A DNA stretch of 64,000 bases, from assembly GCF_947494875.1 (NCBI RefSeq), contig NZ_CANLWM010000002.1, positions 310,001 through 374,000 on the forward strand. The letters run 5' to 3'. The stretch is from an uncultured Williamsia sp. Lineage in GTDB: Bacteria; Actinomycetota; Actinomycetes; Mycobacteriales; Mycobacteriaceae. Shown one piece after another: positions 55,127 through 63,209 of the stretch (the stretch's first letter is position 1; each line of letters opens with the position of its first letter). A model generated the notes under the pieces. That model was given only the letters and a program-made list of their open reading frames with translations. It ran no database searches and was not told the origin of the DNA. Both the position numbers and the translations under genes were made by a program.

Positions 55127-55915
55127 TCAGGCCTCGACCACCGTCAGCGGCTTGCCCGCGTCCCAGTGGCCCCAGAGGTTCTCCGCGAGTTCGCGATACG
55201 CCTGAGACCCCTTGTGCTTGCGACCCGTCATGACGCTCGTCCCCGACGCCGACGCCTCGGCGAAGCGGACGGTCCGCGGGATCGGCGGGTGGAGGACGGG
55301 CATGTCGTACCGGTCGGAGACGTCGGCGAGGACGTCACGGCTGTGGGTGGTCCGGGAGTCGTAGAGCGTGGGGACGACCCCGAGCAGGGTGAGGTCGGGG
55401 TTGGTGATCTGTTGGATCTCGGTGACCGTGCGCAGGAGCTGGCCGACGCCGCGGTGCGCGAGCGTCTCGCACTGCAGCGGGACCACGACCTCCGACGCCG
55501 CGGTCAGGCCGTTGAGCGTCAGGACGCCGAGGGACGGCGGGCAGTCGATGAGGATGACGTCGTAGTCCTGGGCGACCTGCGCCAGGGCACGCTTGAGCGC
55601 GTACTCGCGACCGGGACGCATCAGGAGCAGCGCCTCGGCACCGGCGAGGTCGATGGTGGCGGGGAGCAGCGTCATGCCGTCCTCGGTGTTCAGCAGGGCG
55701 TCGACGATCTCCGCCTCGCCGAGCATCACCTCGTGCACCGACACCTCGAGCTGGTCGGGGTCGTGGCCGAGGGAGAACGTGAGCGATCCCTGCGGATCGA
55801 GGTCGACCACGAGGACGTTGAGGTCCATCTCGGTGAGCGCGGCGCCGACGGACGCGACGGTCGTCGTCTTGGCGACGCCGCCCTTCTGGTTGGCGACGGC
55901 GAGGATGCGGGTCAT
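55127..55915 (-). CDS. ParA-family ATPase (orphan; Rv3213c-like)
   Basis: A 262-residue deviant-Walker ATPase: QKGGVAKTTTVAS (Lys11, Lys16), LVVDLDPQGSLT and LIDCPPSLGVLTLN. There is no parB next to it. In M. tuberculosis the gene also stands alone. Such orphans position membrane complexes or DNA. ATG at 55915; longer frames overlap the divergent region. Confidence 0.9.
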   Translation of the reverse strand: MTRILAVANQKGGVAKTTTVASVGAALTEMDLNVLVVDLDPQGSLTFSLGHDPDQLEVSVHEVMLGEAEIVDALLNTEDGMTLLPATIDLAGAEALLLMRPGREYALKRALAQVAQDYDVILIDCPPSLGVLTLNGLTAASEVVVPLQCETLAHRGVGQLLRTVTEIQQITNPDLTLLGVVPTLYDSRTTHSRDVLADVSDRYDMPVLHPPIPRTVRFAEASASGTSVMTGRKHKGSQAYRELAENLWGHWDAGKPLTVVEA

Positions 55916-56045
55916 CGGCGGTCGGCGGACACGGGGACGGTCATCGGGCGGCTCCCTCTCCAGCACTGGGACGTCGGCGGGCCGCGTCCTGCTGTGCGGG
56001 CACCGTGCCTGTCGAGGATAGGCGTGCGGGTGCCACGATGGGCAC

Positions 56046-56726
56046 ATGGTCGAGACGACACGGCCGGAGGCCGCAGCAACCACCTCCGGAGGCTCCCCGA
56101 CCCACCGACTCGTCGTCATCCGACACGGTGAGACGGAGTGGTCGAAGACGGGGCGGCACACCGGGACCACCGACATCGACCTCACCGAACTCGGGGTGCA
56201 GCAGGCGCGATCGCTGGCCGGACCGGTCGGCGAGTTGTCGCTGACGTCGCCGTGGGTGATCAGCTCGCCGCGGAAGCGCGCGCAGCGCACCGCGGAGCTC
56301 GCGGGGTTGCGGGTCGACGCCCTCGACGAGTCGGTGACGGAGTGGGACTACGGCGACTACGAGGGACGGACCAGCCCCGACATCCACCGCGACGATCCGG
56401 GGTGGACCGTCTTCGCCGACGGTGGACCCGGCGGCGAGTCACCCGACGACATGACACGTCGGGTCGACGGGGTGATCGACAGCATCCAGCCGCGACTCGA
56501 CATCGGGGACGTCGTCGTCGTGACGCACGGCCATTTCTCGCGCAGCCTGCTGGCGCGGTGGGTCGGCGCGCCGATCGGACTCGGACAGCACCTGTCGATG
56601 CTGCCCGCGTCGATCGCCGTACTGGGGTTCGACGGGCGATCGCAGAACCTGACCGCGCTGGGGATCACGGGGTATCGGAGCGCCGACTACGTCGATGCAG
56701 GACGGCCGAGCCGTCGGATGAGCTGA
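56046..56726 (+). CDS. Histidine phosphatase (phosphoglycerate mutase-like, Rv3214-like)
   Basis: A 226-residue branch-1 histidine phosphatase. RHGET (26-30, nucleophile His27) and VTHGHFSRS (His161) form the catalytic pair; EWDYGDYEG carries the proton donor. The M. tuberculosis relative (Gpm2) was found to act as an acid phosphatase rather than a mutase. Its last seven codons and stop lie inside a 25-bp tandem repeat, so the C-terminus GRPSRRMS is repeat-derived. ATG at 56046. Confidence 0.88.
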   Translation: MVETTRPEAAATTSGGSPTHRLVVIRHGETEWSKTGRHTGTTDIDLTELGVQQARSLAGPVGELSLTSPWVISSPRKRAQRTAELAGLRVDALDESVTEWDYGDYEGRTSPDIHRDDPGWTVFADGGPGGESPDDMTRRVDGVIDSIQPRLDIGDVVVVTHGHFSRSLLARWVGAPIGLGQHLSMLPASIAVLGFDGRSQNLTALGITGYRSADYVDAGRPSRRMS

Positions 56727-56803
56727 GTGGCCGAGCCGTCGGATGAGCTGATTGGCCGAGCCGTCGGATGAGCTGATTGGCCGAGCCGTCGGATGATCTG
56801 AGC
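56704..56803. repeat. Tandem repeat, 25-bp unit, four copies
   Basis: The unit starting GGCCGAGCCGTCGGATGAGC begins at 56704, 56729, 56754 and 56779, an exact 25-base period. The fourth copy has one change (GATGATCTG). The unit is not a multiple of three. It overlaps the 3' end of the phosphatase gene and runs up to the stop of the next gene on the other strand. Confidence 0.92.
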
Positions 56804-56810
56804 GCCGGCG

Positions 56811-57260
56811 TCAGTCGTCGGCGTCGGGGGCGGCCTCGCCCGAGAGCCATCGCACGGACTTCGGTGAGAACAGCATCCCGAGGACGATGACGACGACAAC
56901 GAGCAGGGGCGCCCCGAAGTAGGGGCGCCCGCTGTCGGTGAGAAGCGCGAACGCGACAGGGATCAGCAGGATCTGGGCGACGACGGCGATCGCGCGGCCC
57001 CACCGTCGCCCGCGGATGAGCGCGACGCCACCGGCCATCACACCGGCACCGAGGATCGCGAACCAGGCCGCGGTCCCGTAGTCGTTGATGAACCCGGAGT
57101 CCTCGGCCCCGGTGAGTCCGCGGACGAGGAACACGATGCCGGCGACGACCCCGACCGCACCCTCGAGCGCGACGACGAGGCCGGCACGACGCACCGCGGT
57201 CGGCGGCGGGTCGCCCTGACGGGTGTCCTGCGGGTCCGGGCCGGACGGATCGGATGTCAC
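56811..57260 (-). CDS. Small membrane protein (Rv3217c-like)
   Basis: A 149-residue protein with four hydrophobic helices (LVVALEGAVGVVAGIVFLVR, AWFAILGAGVMAGGVALI, AIAVVAQILLIPVAFALL, LLVVVVIVLGMLF). The N-terminus is Pro/Asp-rich and cytoplasmic. GTG start at 57260. It corresponds in position to Rv3217c. Function unknown. Divergent from the hydrolase. Confidence 0.78.
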   Translation of the reverse strand: MTSDPSGPDPQDTRQGDPPPTAVRRAGLVVALEGAVGVVAGIVFLVRGLTGAEDSGFINDYGTAAWFAILGAGVMAGGVALIRGRRWGRAIAVVAQILLIPVAFALLTDSGRPYFGAPLLVVVVIVLGMLFSPKSVRWLSGEAAPDADD

Positions 57261-57347
57261 GGGGGCCAGCCTAGTTCCGCTGCGCTGCACGCCTCGCCGT
57301 CGAGGCGGTCGTTGACGCCCGGGACACGGTGTGCCAGCGTCCGTCGT

Positions 57348-58343
57348 GTGACCCGGACGATGACGGCGGTGCGCGCGGTGGCGCCGGTGGTGTCCGATCT
57401 GCGGTCGGTGACCGCGATGCTCGCCCCGGTACGCGGGGTGCCGCAGCTCGCCGAGCCCGTCCTCCCGTGGACCGAGACGACCGTCGTCGACCTCGGTGAC
57501 CGCGGGCGGCTGACGGTGCACCACACGCCGGGCCTGCACGACACCGACCGGCCACCCGTCGTGGTGCTGCACGGGGTCACGCTCACCGCCGACCTGAACT
57601 TCTTCGCTCTGGCCGACGTGGTCGGGGGTCGTCGCCCGGCCATCGTGTTCGACCTGCCGAACCACGGCTCGGGGATCCGGGTGCGGCGCTTCGCGTTCAC
57701 CGACGTCGCCGACGACATCGTCGCCGTCCTCGACCATCTCGGTGTCCCCGCGGCCGTCCTGTGCGGGTACTCCCTCGGTGGCATCACCGCGATGGTGACG
57801 GCGGACCGACACCCGTCCCGGGTGGCGGGGATCGTCGTCCAGGCCGCGGCCATGCGCTACGCCGTCGACGTGCGCGAGCGGGTGTTCCTCCAGGGCGTCT
57901 CCACGGTGCACCGCCTGGGTCTCGACCAGGCGACGCGGTCGCTGCCGGCGCGGTACTGGCGCATCGCCGCGCGTCGCAGCCCCCACGCCGCGGCGCGATG
58001 GGAGTGGATCTCCCGGCAGATGACGGTGTCCGGACGTCCGCGCCTCGCGACGGTGTTCGCGGCCGTCGGGCGCACCGACCACCGGCACCTGCGACCGACC
58101 TGTCCGACGGTCGTCACCCTGCTCCGATCCGACCGCGTCTGTCCCCCGCGCCTGCAGCGGGAGGCCGCGGACCTGCTCGGCGCACACGTCGTCGAGGCCG
58201 ACGCGGACCACGACCTGCCCGTCGCCGACCCCGCGCGCTACGCGGATCTCACCGCCCGCGCACTCGACCACGTCGACGCGCAGATCGCGGCCCGGGACGA
58301 GCGGCGCGACGGGCCGGGCTCTGCCGGAGGCGTGACCCTCTAG
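57348..58343 (+). CDS. Alpha/beta hydrolase
   Basis: A 331-residue hydrolase. LHGVTLTADLNFF is the oxyanion loop, the nucleophile Ser sits in VLCGYSLGGITAM, and ADADHDLPV holds the His. The central cap (ARYWRIAARRSPHAAARW) is unusual and basic. GTG start at 57348 (ATG at 57360 possible). It precedes the lipid kinase by 11 bases, so the two are one transcript, hinting at lipid ester chemistry. Confidence 0.8.
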   Translation: MTRTMTAVRAVAPVVSDLRSVTAMLAPVRGVPQLAEPVLPWTETTVVDLGDRGRLTVHHTPGLHDTDRPPVVVLHGVTLTADLNFFALADVVGGRRPAIVFDLPNHGSGIRVRRFAFTDVADDIVAVLDHLGVPAAVLCGYSLGGITAMVTADRHPSRVAGIVVQAAAMRYAVDVRERVFLQGVSTVHRLGLDQATRSLPARYWRIAARRSPHAAARWEWISRQMTVSGRPRLATVFAAVGRTDHRHLRPTCPTVVTLLRSDRVCPPRLQREAADLLGAHVVEADADHDLPVADPARYADLTARALDHVDAQIAARDERRDGPGSAGGVTL

Positions 58344-58354
58344 GCTCGGACATC

Positions 58355-59323
58355 GTGCGCGCCCTGCTGATCGTCAACCCGTTCGCGACGTCGACGACCG
58401 ACGCAGGACGGGACGCGCTGGCGCACACGCTGTCGGCACGATGCGACCTGACCGTCGAACTCACCACGCATCGGGGGCACGCGGGTGAGATCGCCGCCGG
58501 CGCCGGGGCGCGCGGTTTCGAGGTCGTCATCGTCCACGGCGGCGACGGCACCGTGAACGAGGTCGTCAACGGGCTCATCGCCCCGCCGGGCGCACCCGCC
58601 GAGTCCGGGCCCGTCCCCGCGCTCGCCGTGGTCCCCGGGGGCAGCGCCAACGTCTTCGCCCGATCCCTGGGGGTGCTCGCGGAGCCGCTCCAGGCGACGG
58701 GCCAGCTGGTCACGCTGCTGTCGGTCGGGTCGCGTCGGCGGATCAGCCTGGGTCACGTCGACGACCGCTGGTTCCTGTTCAACGCGGGGGTGGGCGTGGA
58801 CGCCGAGGTGGTGCACTCGATCGAGGACCAGCGCCGCGCGGGCAAAGCGGCCAGCGACGCCCGCTACATCGCCACCACGGTCACTCATTTCCTGCGCGGC
58901 TCGCGGCGGTCGCCGAAGCTCACGGTGACCGTCCCCGAACCCGACGGCGGCTCGCGCGTGATCGAGGGTGTGCACTTCGCCTTCGTCAGCAACGCCAACC
59001 CCTGGACCTACATCGGTGACCGTCCGGTCTGGACCAACCCGGGGACCGACTACTCCACCGGCCTCGGACTGTTCGCGGTGCGGTCGATGCGGGTGCTGCG
59101 CATCCTGGCGCTGTCGGCACAGCTGCTGCTCGGCAAGCCACCGCGCATCGGTCACCTCGACCGCGACGACGACGTCGCCGGTGTGCGGATCGACGCGTCC
59201 GAGCCGACGGACCTGCAGATGGACGGCGACTACATCGGGGAACGGACGGTCGCGGAGTTCGGCTGCGTGCGGGACCGGATCGAGGTCGTGGCCCCTCCGA
59301 TCGGGGCCGGACCACGCCGCTGA
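58355..59323 (+). CDS. Diacylglycerol/sphingosine-like lipid kinase (Rv3218-like)
   Basis: A 322-residue DAGK-family kinase. LLIVNPFATS begins it, the nucleotide motif is HGGDGTVNEVVNGL (61-74), followed by VVPGGSANVFARSLG and the second-domain NAGVGVDAEVVHSIE. It phosphorylates a membrane lipid such as diacylglycerol or a glycolipid precursor. GTG at 58355. Ends before the long whiB1 leader. Confidence 0.88.
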   Translation: MRALLIVNPFATSTTDAGRDALAHTLSARCDLTVELTTHRGHAGEIAAGAGARGFEVVIVHGGDGTVNEVVNGLIAPPGAPAESGPVPALAVVPGGSANVFARSLGVLAEPLQATGQLVTLLSVGSRRRISLGHVDDRWFLFNAGVGVDAEVVHSIEDQRRAGKAASDARYIATTVTHFLRGSRRSPKLTVTVPEPDGGSRVIEGVHFAFVSNANPWTYIGDRPVWTNPGTDYSTGLGLFAVRSMRVLRILALSAQLLLGKPPRIGHLDRDDDVAGVRIDASEPTDLQMDGDYIGERTVAEFGCVRDRIEVVAPPIGAGPRR

Positions 59324-59424
59324 CGCGTGACGGGGATCACTGGCCTGATCAGGAAATTCTCGGCACAGATCCTCCGACCGTAGTACAACGGTTCGAGGAC
59401 ACGACGGGGTACCCCGGTCGAGTC

Positions 59425-59440
59425 AGTGACGTTGCCCACG
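59425..59440. promoter_or_regulatory. CRP-family site upstream of whiB1 (distal)
   Basis: AGTGA-CGTTGC-CCACG, a TGTGA-n6-TCACA relative, similar to the CRP site described at the whiB1 promoter of M. tuberculosis. If the -35 is TTGACT (59457), it is centred about 58-60 bases before the start, a class I activator position. Confidence 0.5.
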
Positions 59441-59456
59441 TGTAGGGGCGACACCA

Positions 59457-59489
59457 TTGACTTGTTCGTGATTCGTGAAAGCATTCACA
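59457..59489 (+). promoter_or_regulatory. whiB1 promoter with overlapping CRP-like palindrome
   Basis: A TTGACT -35 (59457-59462) precedes a weak AT-rich -10 region near 59480. Over it lies CGTGA-AAGCAT-TCACA (59474-59489), 15 of 16 bases fitting the CRP consensus. A site on the -10 would repress, while the distal site (59425) would activate. The leader to whiB1 is about 85 bases. Confidence 0.5.
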
Positions 59490-59576
59490 AGCAACAGTGC
59501 GGAAACATTGAGTACGCACAGATGAACGAGACATGACATCGGCGCGCGTGTGGAACGCGCATGCGAAGGAGCAGGA

Positions 59577-59831
59577 ATGGACTGGCGGCACAAGGCGATC
59601 TGTCGTGACGAGGATCCGGAGCTGTTCTTCCCCGTGGGGACCAGCGGCCCGGCCATCGCACAGATCGCCGACGCGAAGCTCGTCTGCAACCGCTGCCCCG
59701 TGACCGCCGAGTGCCTCTCGTGGGCGCTCGAGTCCGGCCAGGATGCGGGTGTGTGGGGCGGCATGAGCGAGGACGAGCGTCGCGCGCTGAAGCGTCGCAA
59801 CGCGCGCACCCGGAGCCGCAGCGTCGTCTGA
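59577..59831 (+). CDS. whiB1: WhiB1 iron-sulfur regulator
   Basis: An 84-residue WhiB protein, the same length as WhiB1 of M. tuberculosis. [4Fe-4S] ligands are Cys9, Cys37, Cys40 and Cys46; the SigA-binding turn GVWGG is at 58-62; the basic tail is LKRRNARTRSR. It reacts with nitric oxide and represses or activates SigA promoters, and is essential in mycobacteria. The ATG at 59577 follows AAGGAGCAGGA. Long AT-richer leader with CRP-like sites; terminator hairpin after it. Confidence 0.95.
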   Translation: MDWRHKAICRDEDPELFFPVGTSGPAIAQIADAKLVCNRCPVTAECLSWALESGQDAGVWGGMSEDERRALKRRNARTRSRSVV

Positions 59832-59846
59832 TCACTCGGACCTCGA

Positions 59847-59879
59847 CGACGAGCCCGGCGGATCCCGCCGGGCTCGTCG
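59847..59879. terminator. Bidirectional terminator between whiB1 and pdtaS
   Basis: A perfect 15-bp stem (59847-59861 with 59865-59879, CGACGAGCCCGGCGG and its complement) with a 3-base loop lies between the two convergent genes. Confidence 0.75.
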
Positions 59880-59903
59880 CATGTCCGGGGTCGGCCGGAC
59901 CGC

Positions 59904-61394
59904 TCAGCGCAGCGGGACGGTCAGGACCGCCTGGGTGCCGCCTTCCGGGCGCGTGGTGAGTTCCAGAGTGCCGCCGAGTTCGATCCGCACCAGCGTGTGC
60001 ACGATCTGTAGCCCGAGACGTTCGGCGGCCCGCAGGTCGAAGCCCTCCGGCAGCCCGACACCGTCGTCGCGCACGGTGACGACGAGTCGGCGGGTGTTGC
60101 GGTCGGCGTCGATGACCACCTCCCCCTCGTCACCGTCGGAGAAACCGTGTTCGACGGCGTTCTGGATGAGCTCGGTCAGCACCATCACCATCGGCATCGC
60201 GAGGTCCGACGGCAGCACACCGAGACTGCCCGCACGGCGCACGACGGCCTGACCGTCACCGACCGCGACATCGGCGAGCACCGGCACCAGCTGGTCGACG
60301 ACGACGTCGATGTCGACGGCCTCGTCGACCGATCCGGACAGCAGTTCGTGCACCAGAGCGATCGCCGCGACGCGACGGACCGCCTCGTTGAGCGCGCCCC
60401 GCGCCTCGGGGTTGTCGGTGCGGCGCGCCTGCAACCGCAGCAGCGCCGAGACGCTCTGCAGGTTGTTCTTCACCCGGTGGTGGATCTCGCGGATCGTCGC
60501 GTCCTTGCTGATGAGCGCCCGATCGCGTCGTTTGAGCTCGGTGACGTCGCGCAGCAGCACCGCCGCCCCCGCGGGCCGGCCACCCGGGTGCAGCGGCACC
60601 GCGCGCAGCAGCACCGTCGCGCGGCGGGCGTCGGCCTCGGTCCGCATCCCCGACCGCCCAGCGACGGCGTCCGTGATCATCTCGACGACCTCCTCCGCCT
60701 CGAAGCGGTCGGTGAGCAGCTCCGACATCACGTCGACGAGGCGGTTGCCGGTGAGGTCGGCGGTCCATCCCATGCGGTGCACCGCCGACAGCGCGTTGGG
60801 GCTGGCGAAGGCGACCATCCCGTCGGCGTCGACGCGGATGAACCCGTCGCCGGCACGCGGCGTGGACAGCCCGCGCGGGTTGCCCTCGTTCTGTGGGAAC
60901 GCCCCGTCGGCCAGCATCTGCGAGAGGTCGTCGGCGCAGTCCCGGTAGGACGTTTCCAGGGACGACGGCAGGCGCAGCTGCGCGAGGTTCGCGGCGCGCA
61001 TCACGACGGCCACGACCTGCCCGTCGAACTTCACCGGGACGGCCTCCCGCTGCACCTGGATCGAGCCCGACTCACCCCGCACCTCGAGCTCGAGGGCCAC
61101 CGGGTGCGCTGCCCGCGCGATGCGACCCGCCGGGATCGCCTCGGCGATCAACGGGTCGTCGGCGAGTGGGGTGAACTGCCCGACCTGGTCGACCGGGTAC
61201 ACCGTCGACGCGGTGTTGGGACGGCACTGGGCCACACAGATCAGCCCGTCGCCGTCGGCCTCGACGAGCATGAGGAGGTCGGCGAAGGACAGGTCGGCGA
61301 GGAGTTGCCACTCGGCGACGACCTGCTGGAGGTGGCCGGCGACGGCCCCGGAGAGATCGGTGTGCTCGGCGAGCAGATCGGTGAGGGTCGACAT
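59904..61394 (-). CDS. pdtaS: PdtaS sensor histidine kinase
   Basis: A 496-residue soluble kinase. N-terminal GAF domain (residues about 1-150), then PAS domain (about 180-290, GDGFIRVDADGMVAFASPNA), then the HisKA_2 dimerisation helix with EIHHRVKNNLQSVSALLR (phospho-His 305 or 306) and the HATPase domain (ELIQNAVEHGF, DDGVGLPEGFD). No membrane segment. In M. tuberculosis PdtaS pairs with the distant antiterminator PdtaR and responds to metals and nitric oxide. The partner gene is not in this window. Confidence 0.92.
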   Translation of the reverse strand: MSTLTDLLAEHTDLSGAVAGHLQQVVAEWQLLADLSFADLLMLVEADGDGLICVAQCRPNTASTVYPVDQVGQFTPLADDPLIAEAIPAGRIARAAHPVALELEVRGESGSIQVQREAVPVKFDGQVVAVVMRAANLAQLRLPSSLETSYRDCADDLSQMLADGAFPQNEGNPRGLSTPRAGDGFIRVDADGMVAFASPNALSAVHRMGWTADLTGNRLVDVMSELLTDRFEAEEVVEMITDAVAGRSGMRTEADARRATVLLRAVPLHPGGRPAGAAVLLRDVTELKRRDRALISKDATIREIHHRVKNNLQSVSALLRLQARRTDNPEARGALNEAVRRVAAIALVHELLSGSVDEAVDIDVVVDQLVPVLADVAVGDGQAVVRRAGSLGVLPSDLAMPMVMVLTELIQNAVEHGFSDGDEGEVVIDADRNTRRLVVTVRDDGVGLPEGFDLRAAERLGLQIVHTLVRIELGGTLELTTRPEGGTQAVLTVPLR

Positions 61395-61413
61395 GCTCGG
61401 GTGACCGAGGAGC

Positions 61414-61629
61414 TCAGTCGATGGTGGCGATGACGTCGCCGGCCTGGATGACGTCGCCCACGGCGACCTTCACCTCACCGACGGTGCCCGCCTCCTCGGC
61501 GAGGACGGGGATCTCCATCTTCATCGACTCCAGCAGGACGACGGTGTCGCCGACGGCGATCTCCTGTCCCGGGGACACGACCACCTCGAGGACGCTCGCA
61601 ACGATCTCGGCCACCACTGGTTCTGCCAC
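61414..61629 (-). CDS. Biotin/lipoyl carrier protein (TB7.3-like)
   Basis: A 71-residue biotinyl domain. The modified lysine is in LLESMKMEIPVLA, followed by GTVGEVKVAVGDVIQAGD. The start is the GTG at 61629 because GGAGG lies six bases before it and it gives the length of M. tuberculosis TB7.3 (Rv3221c); an ATG at 61635 would add two residues. Free-standing carrier; which carboxylase it serves is unknown. Confidence 0.9.
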   Translation of the reverse strand: MAEPVVAEIVASVLEVVVSPGQEIAVGDTVVLLESMKMEIPVLAEEAGTVGEVKVAVGDVIQAGDVIATID

Positions 61630-61763
61630 AGCCATCCTCCACACCGGTGCTGCGACGCCGCGGGGTCGCCGCGACGCCGACTGTCGTGAGACAACCTATC
61701 GCGACGGATTGGGATGCGGTGCGCAGGTCGTGGGAGAATGGCGCCCGACGAAGGGAGTCCGGA

Positions 61764-61838
61764 ATGGGCAAGCGAGGACGCAAGAAGCGCAGTCGCAAGA
61801 AGAACGCCGCCAACCACGGCAAGCGCCCCAACGCCTGA
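61764..61838 (+). CDS. Ribosomal protein bL37
   Basis: A 24-residue, highly basic peptide: MGKRGRKKRSRKKNAANHG, then KRPNA. This matches bL37, the small extra 50S protein seen in mycobacterial ribosome structures, in length and in the KRGRKKR and ANHGKRPNA ends. The ATG at 61764 follows AAGGGAGTCCGGA. The gene is easily missed because of its size. A long terminator hairpin follows. Confidence 0.88.
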   Translation: MGKRGRKKRSRKKNAANHGKRPNA

Positions 61839-61848
61839 CGTGGTGAGC

Positions 61849-61898
61849 GCACACGACGAGGGCCGGACCTGATCACAGGTCCGGCCCTCGTCGTGTGC
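61849..61898. terminator. Long bidirectional terminator after bL37
   Basis: A perfect 23-bp stem (61849-61871 with 61876-61898) with an ATCA loop separates bL37 from the convergent anti-sigma gene. One of the strongest hairpins in the window. Confidence 0.9.
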
Positions 61899-61908
61899 AG
61901 GGGTTGTG

Positions 61909-62235
61909 TCAGCCTTCGGTCGCGCGGGTGATGACCGTCTTGCGGATCTCGGTGGTCAGCCGGTCGCGCAGGGAGTCCGGAGCGCGGTCGCCGCCGCACT
62001 TGCGGTTCACCAGGTTCTTCAGCTGCGACTCGATGCCGTAGTGCGCGAGGCAGCTCGAGCACTCGTCGATGTGCGACTGCAGACGCTCGCGCACGTCGTC
62101 GTCGCACTCGTTGTCCAGCAGGAGCCACACGTCGGCGATCACGGCCGAACAGTCGAGCTGCTCGAACTCGGCGTTCTCCTCCGCGCTCAACCCGTCCTGA
62201 CGGACCTGCGTCCGGTCGGTGTGCTCGGCGGTCAT
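61909..62235 (-). CDS. rshA: Zinc anti-sigma factor RshA/RsrA
   Basis: A 108-residue thiol-sensing anti-sigma factor. The ZAS motif is HIDECSSC (His55, Cys59, Cys62), with further Cys29, Cys44 and Cys80 available for the redox switch. Disulfide stress releases zinc and frees SigH. Its start overlaps the sigH stop by 4 bases (ATGA), so both are made in step. Confidence 0.93.
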   Translation of the reverse strand: MTAEHTDRTQVRQDGLSAEENAEFEQLDCSAVIADVWLLLDNECDDDVRERLQSHIDECSSCLAHYGIESQLKNLVNRKCGGDRAPDSLRDRLTTEIRKTVITRATEG

Positions 62236-63014
62236 CGGGTCACCTCCGCGGTGTCGCCACCGGATCGACGGGCAAAACCACGCTCCGCGGCGACGTCGGC
62301 GAGCAGCGAACGGAGCTGCTTGCGGCCACGGTGCAATCGGGACATGACGGTTCCGATGGGAGTGTCCATGATCTGGGCGATCTCCTTGTAGGGCAGGCCT
62401 TCCACATCGGCGTAGTAGACGGCCATCCGGAAATCTTCCGGGAGCTCTTGCAGTGCGTTCTTGATGTCGTCGTCCGGGAGGGCGTCGAGCGCCTCGATCT
62501 CGGCCGACCGCAGACCGGTCGACGTGTGCTCGGCCGTGGCGGCCAGCTGCCAGTCGGTGATCTCGTCCGTCGGGTACTGCGCGGGCTGTCGCTGCCGCTT
62601 CCGGTACCCGTTGATGTAGGTGTTCGTCAGGATGCGGTACAGCCAGGCCTTGAGGTTGGTGCCGGCCTTGAACGAGTGGAAGGCCGAGAACGCCTTCACG
62701 AACGTCTCCTGCACCAGGTCCTCGGCGTCGGCCGGGTTACGCGTCATGCGCAACGCGGCGCCGTACATCTGGTCGAGCAGGGGCAACGCATCGCGCTCGA
62801 ACCGCGCATCGCGTTCAGCCTGCGTCTCGACCTCCTGGTCGATCGCCTCCGGCTCGGCCGCTGCCGTCGCTTCGGGATCGCTCACCAACACCCTCTCGGC
62901 TGTGCTCACACGTGACCGGCCATGATCACGGCCATCCGATGAGCCTACCGAGGGCATGTGGTGGACGAACACGGGTCGGACGCCGGTCGGTGCGTCCAGG
63001 ACAGTGCCCAGCAT
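62232..63014 (-). CDS. sigH: Extracytoplasmic-function sigma factor SigH (SigR type)
   Basis: The core (region 2: [20 protein letters not shown] and [17 protein letters not shown]; region 4: [20 protein letters not shown] and [18 protein letters not shown]) is close to SigH of mycobacteria and SigR of Streptomyces. Three starts are possible. ATG at 63014 has the best ribosome site (GAGGAGG, 5 bases away) and gives 260 residues. GTG at 62909 gives 225, and GTG at 62885 (AGAGGG) gives 217, near the 216 of M. tuberculosis. The pattern suggests two isoforms, as in Streptomyces SigR and SigR'. Upstream lies its own SigH-type promoter. Confidence 0.92.
   Translation of the reverse strand: MLGTVLDAPTGVRPVFVHHMPSVGSSDGRDHGRSRVSTAERVLVSDPEATAAAEPEAIDQEVETQAERDARFERDALPLLDQMYGAALRMTRNPADAEDLVQETFVKAFSAFHSFKAGTNLKAWLYRILTNTYINGYRKRQRQPAQYPTDEITDWQLAATAEHTSTGLRSAEIEALDALPDDDIKNALQELPEDFRMAVYYADVEGLPYKEIAQIMDTPIGTVMSRLHRGRKQLRSLLADVAAERGFARRSGGDTAEVTR
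62942..62969 (-). promoter_or_regulatory. Candidate housekeeping promoter of short sigH
   Basis: On the minus strand TTCGTC (62969-62964), 16 bases, then TAGGCT (62947-62942). Transcription near 62935 would bypass the ATG at 63014 and yield only the shorter SigH. Confidence 0.35.
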
Positions 63015-63137
63015 GTCGACCTCCTCGTCCTCGTGCTGTCCCGGTCGGGCAGACCGGTTGATCCGTGATCGCAAATCGGTAACGAGACGGTGAACACTCG
63101 TCGGATCTGCGGGTCGGATCCTGTCTTCGAATCGCAC

Positions 63138-63163
63138 AACAGTGGCACGGGGGAGAATGTTCC
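63138..63163 (-). promoter_or_regulatory. SigH-dependent autoregulatory promoter
   Basis: Minus strand GGAAC (63163-63159), 18-base spacer, GTT (63140-63138), matching the GGAA-n-GTT consensus of SigH/SigR. The start near 63130 gives a transcript that includes the ATG at 63014, so induced mRNA encodes the long isoform. Confidence 0.75.
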
Positions 63164-63209
63164 GCAGCATGTGGCTCGAATCTCGTGATCCGTCCGAAAG
63201 GCGTCTGAC

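Noticed and set aside
56704-56803. Possible CRISPR array
   Set aside because: Units are contiguous with no spacers and no cas genes are present.
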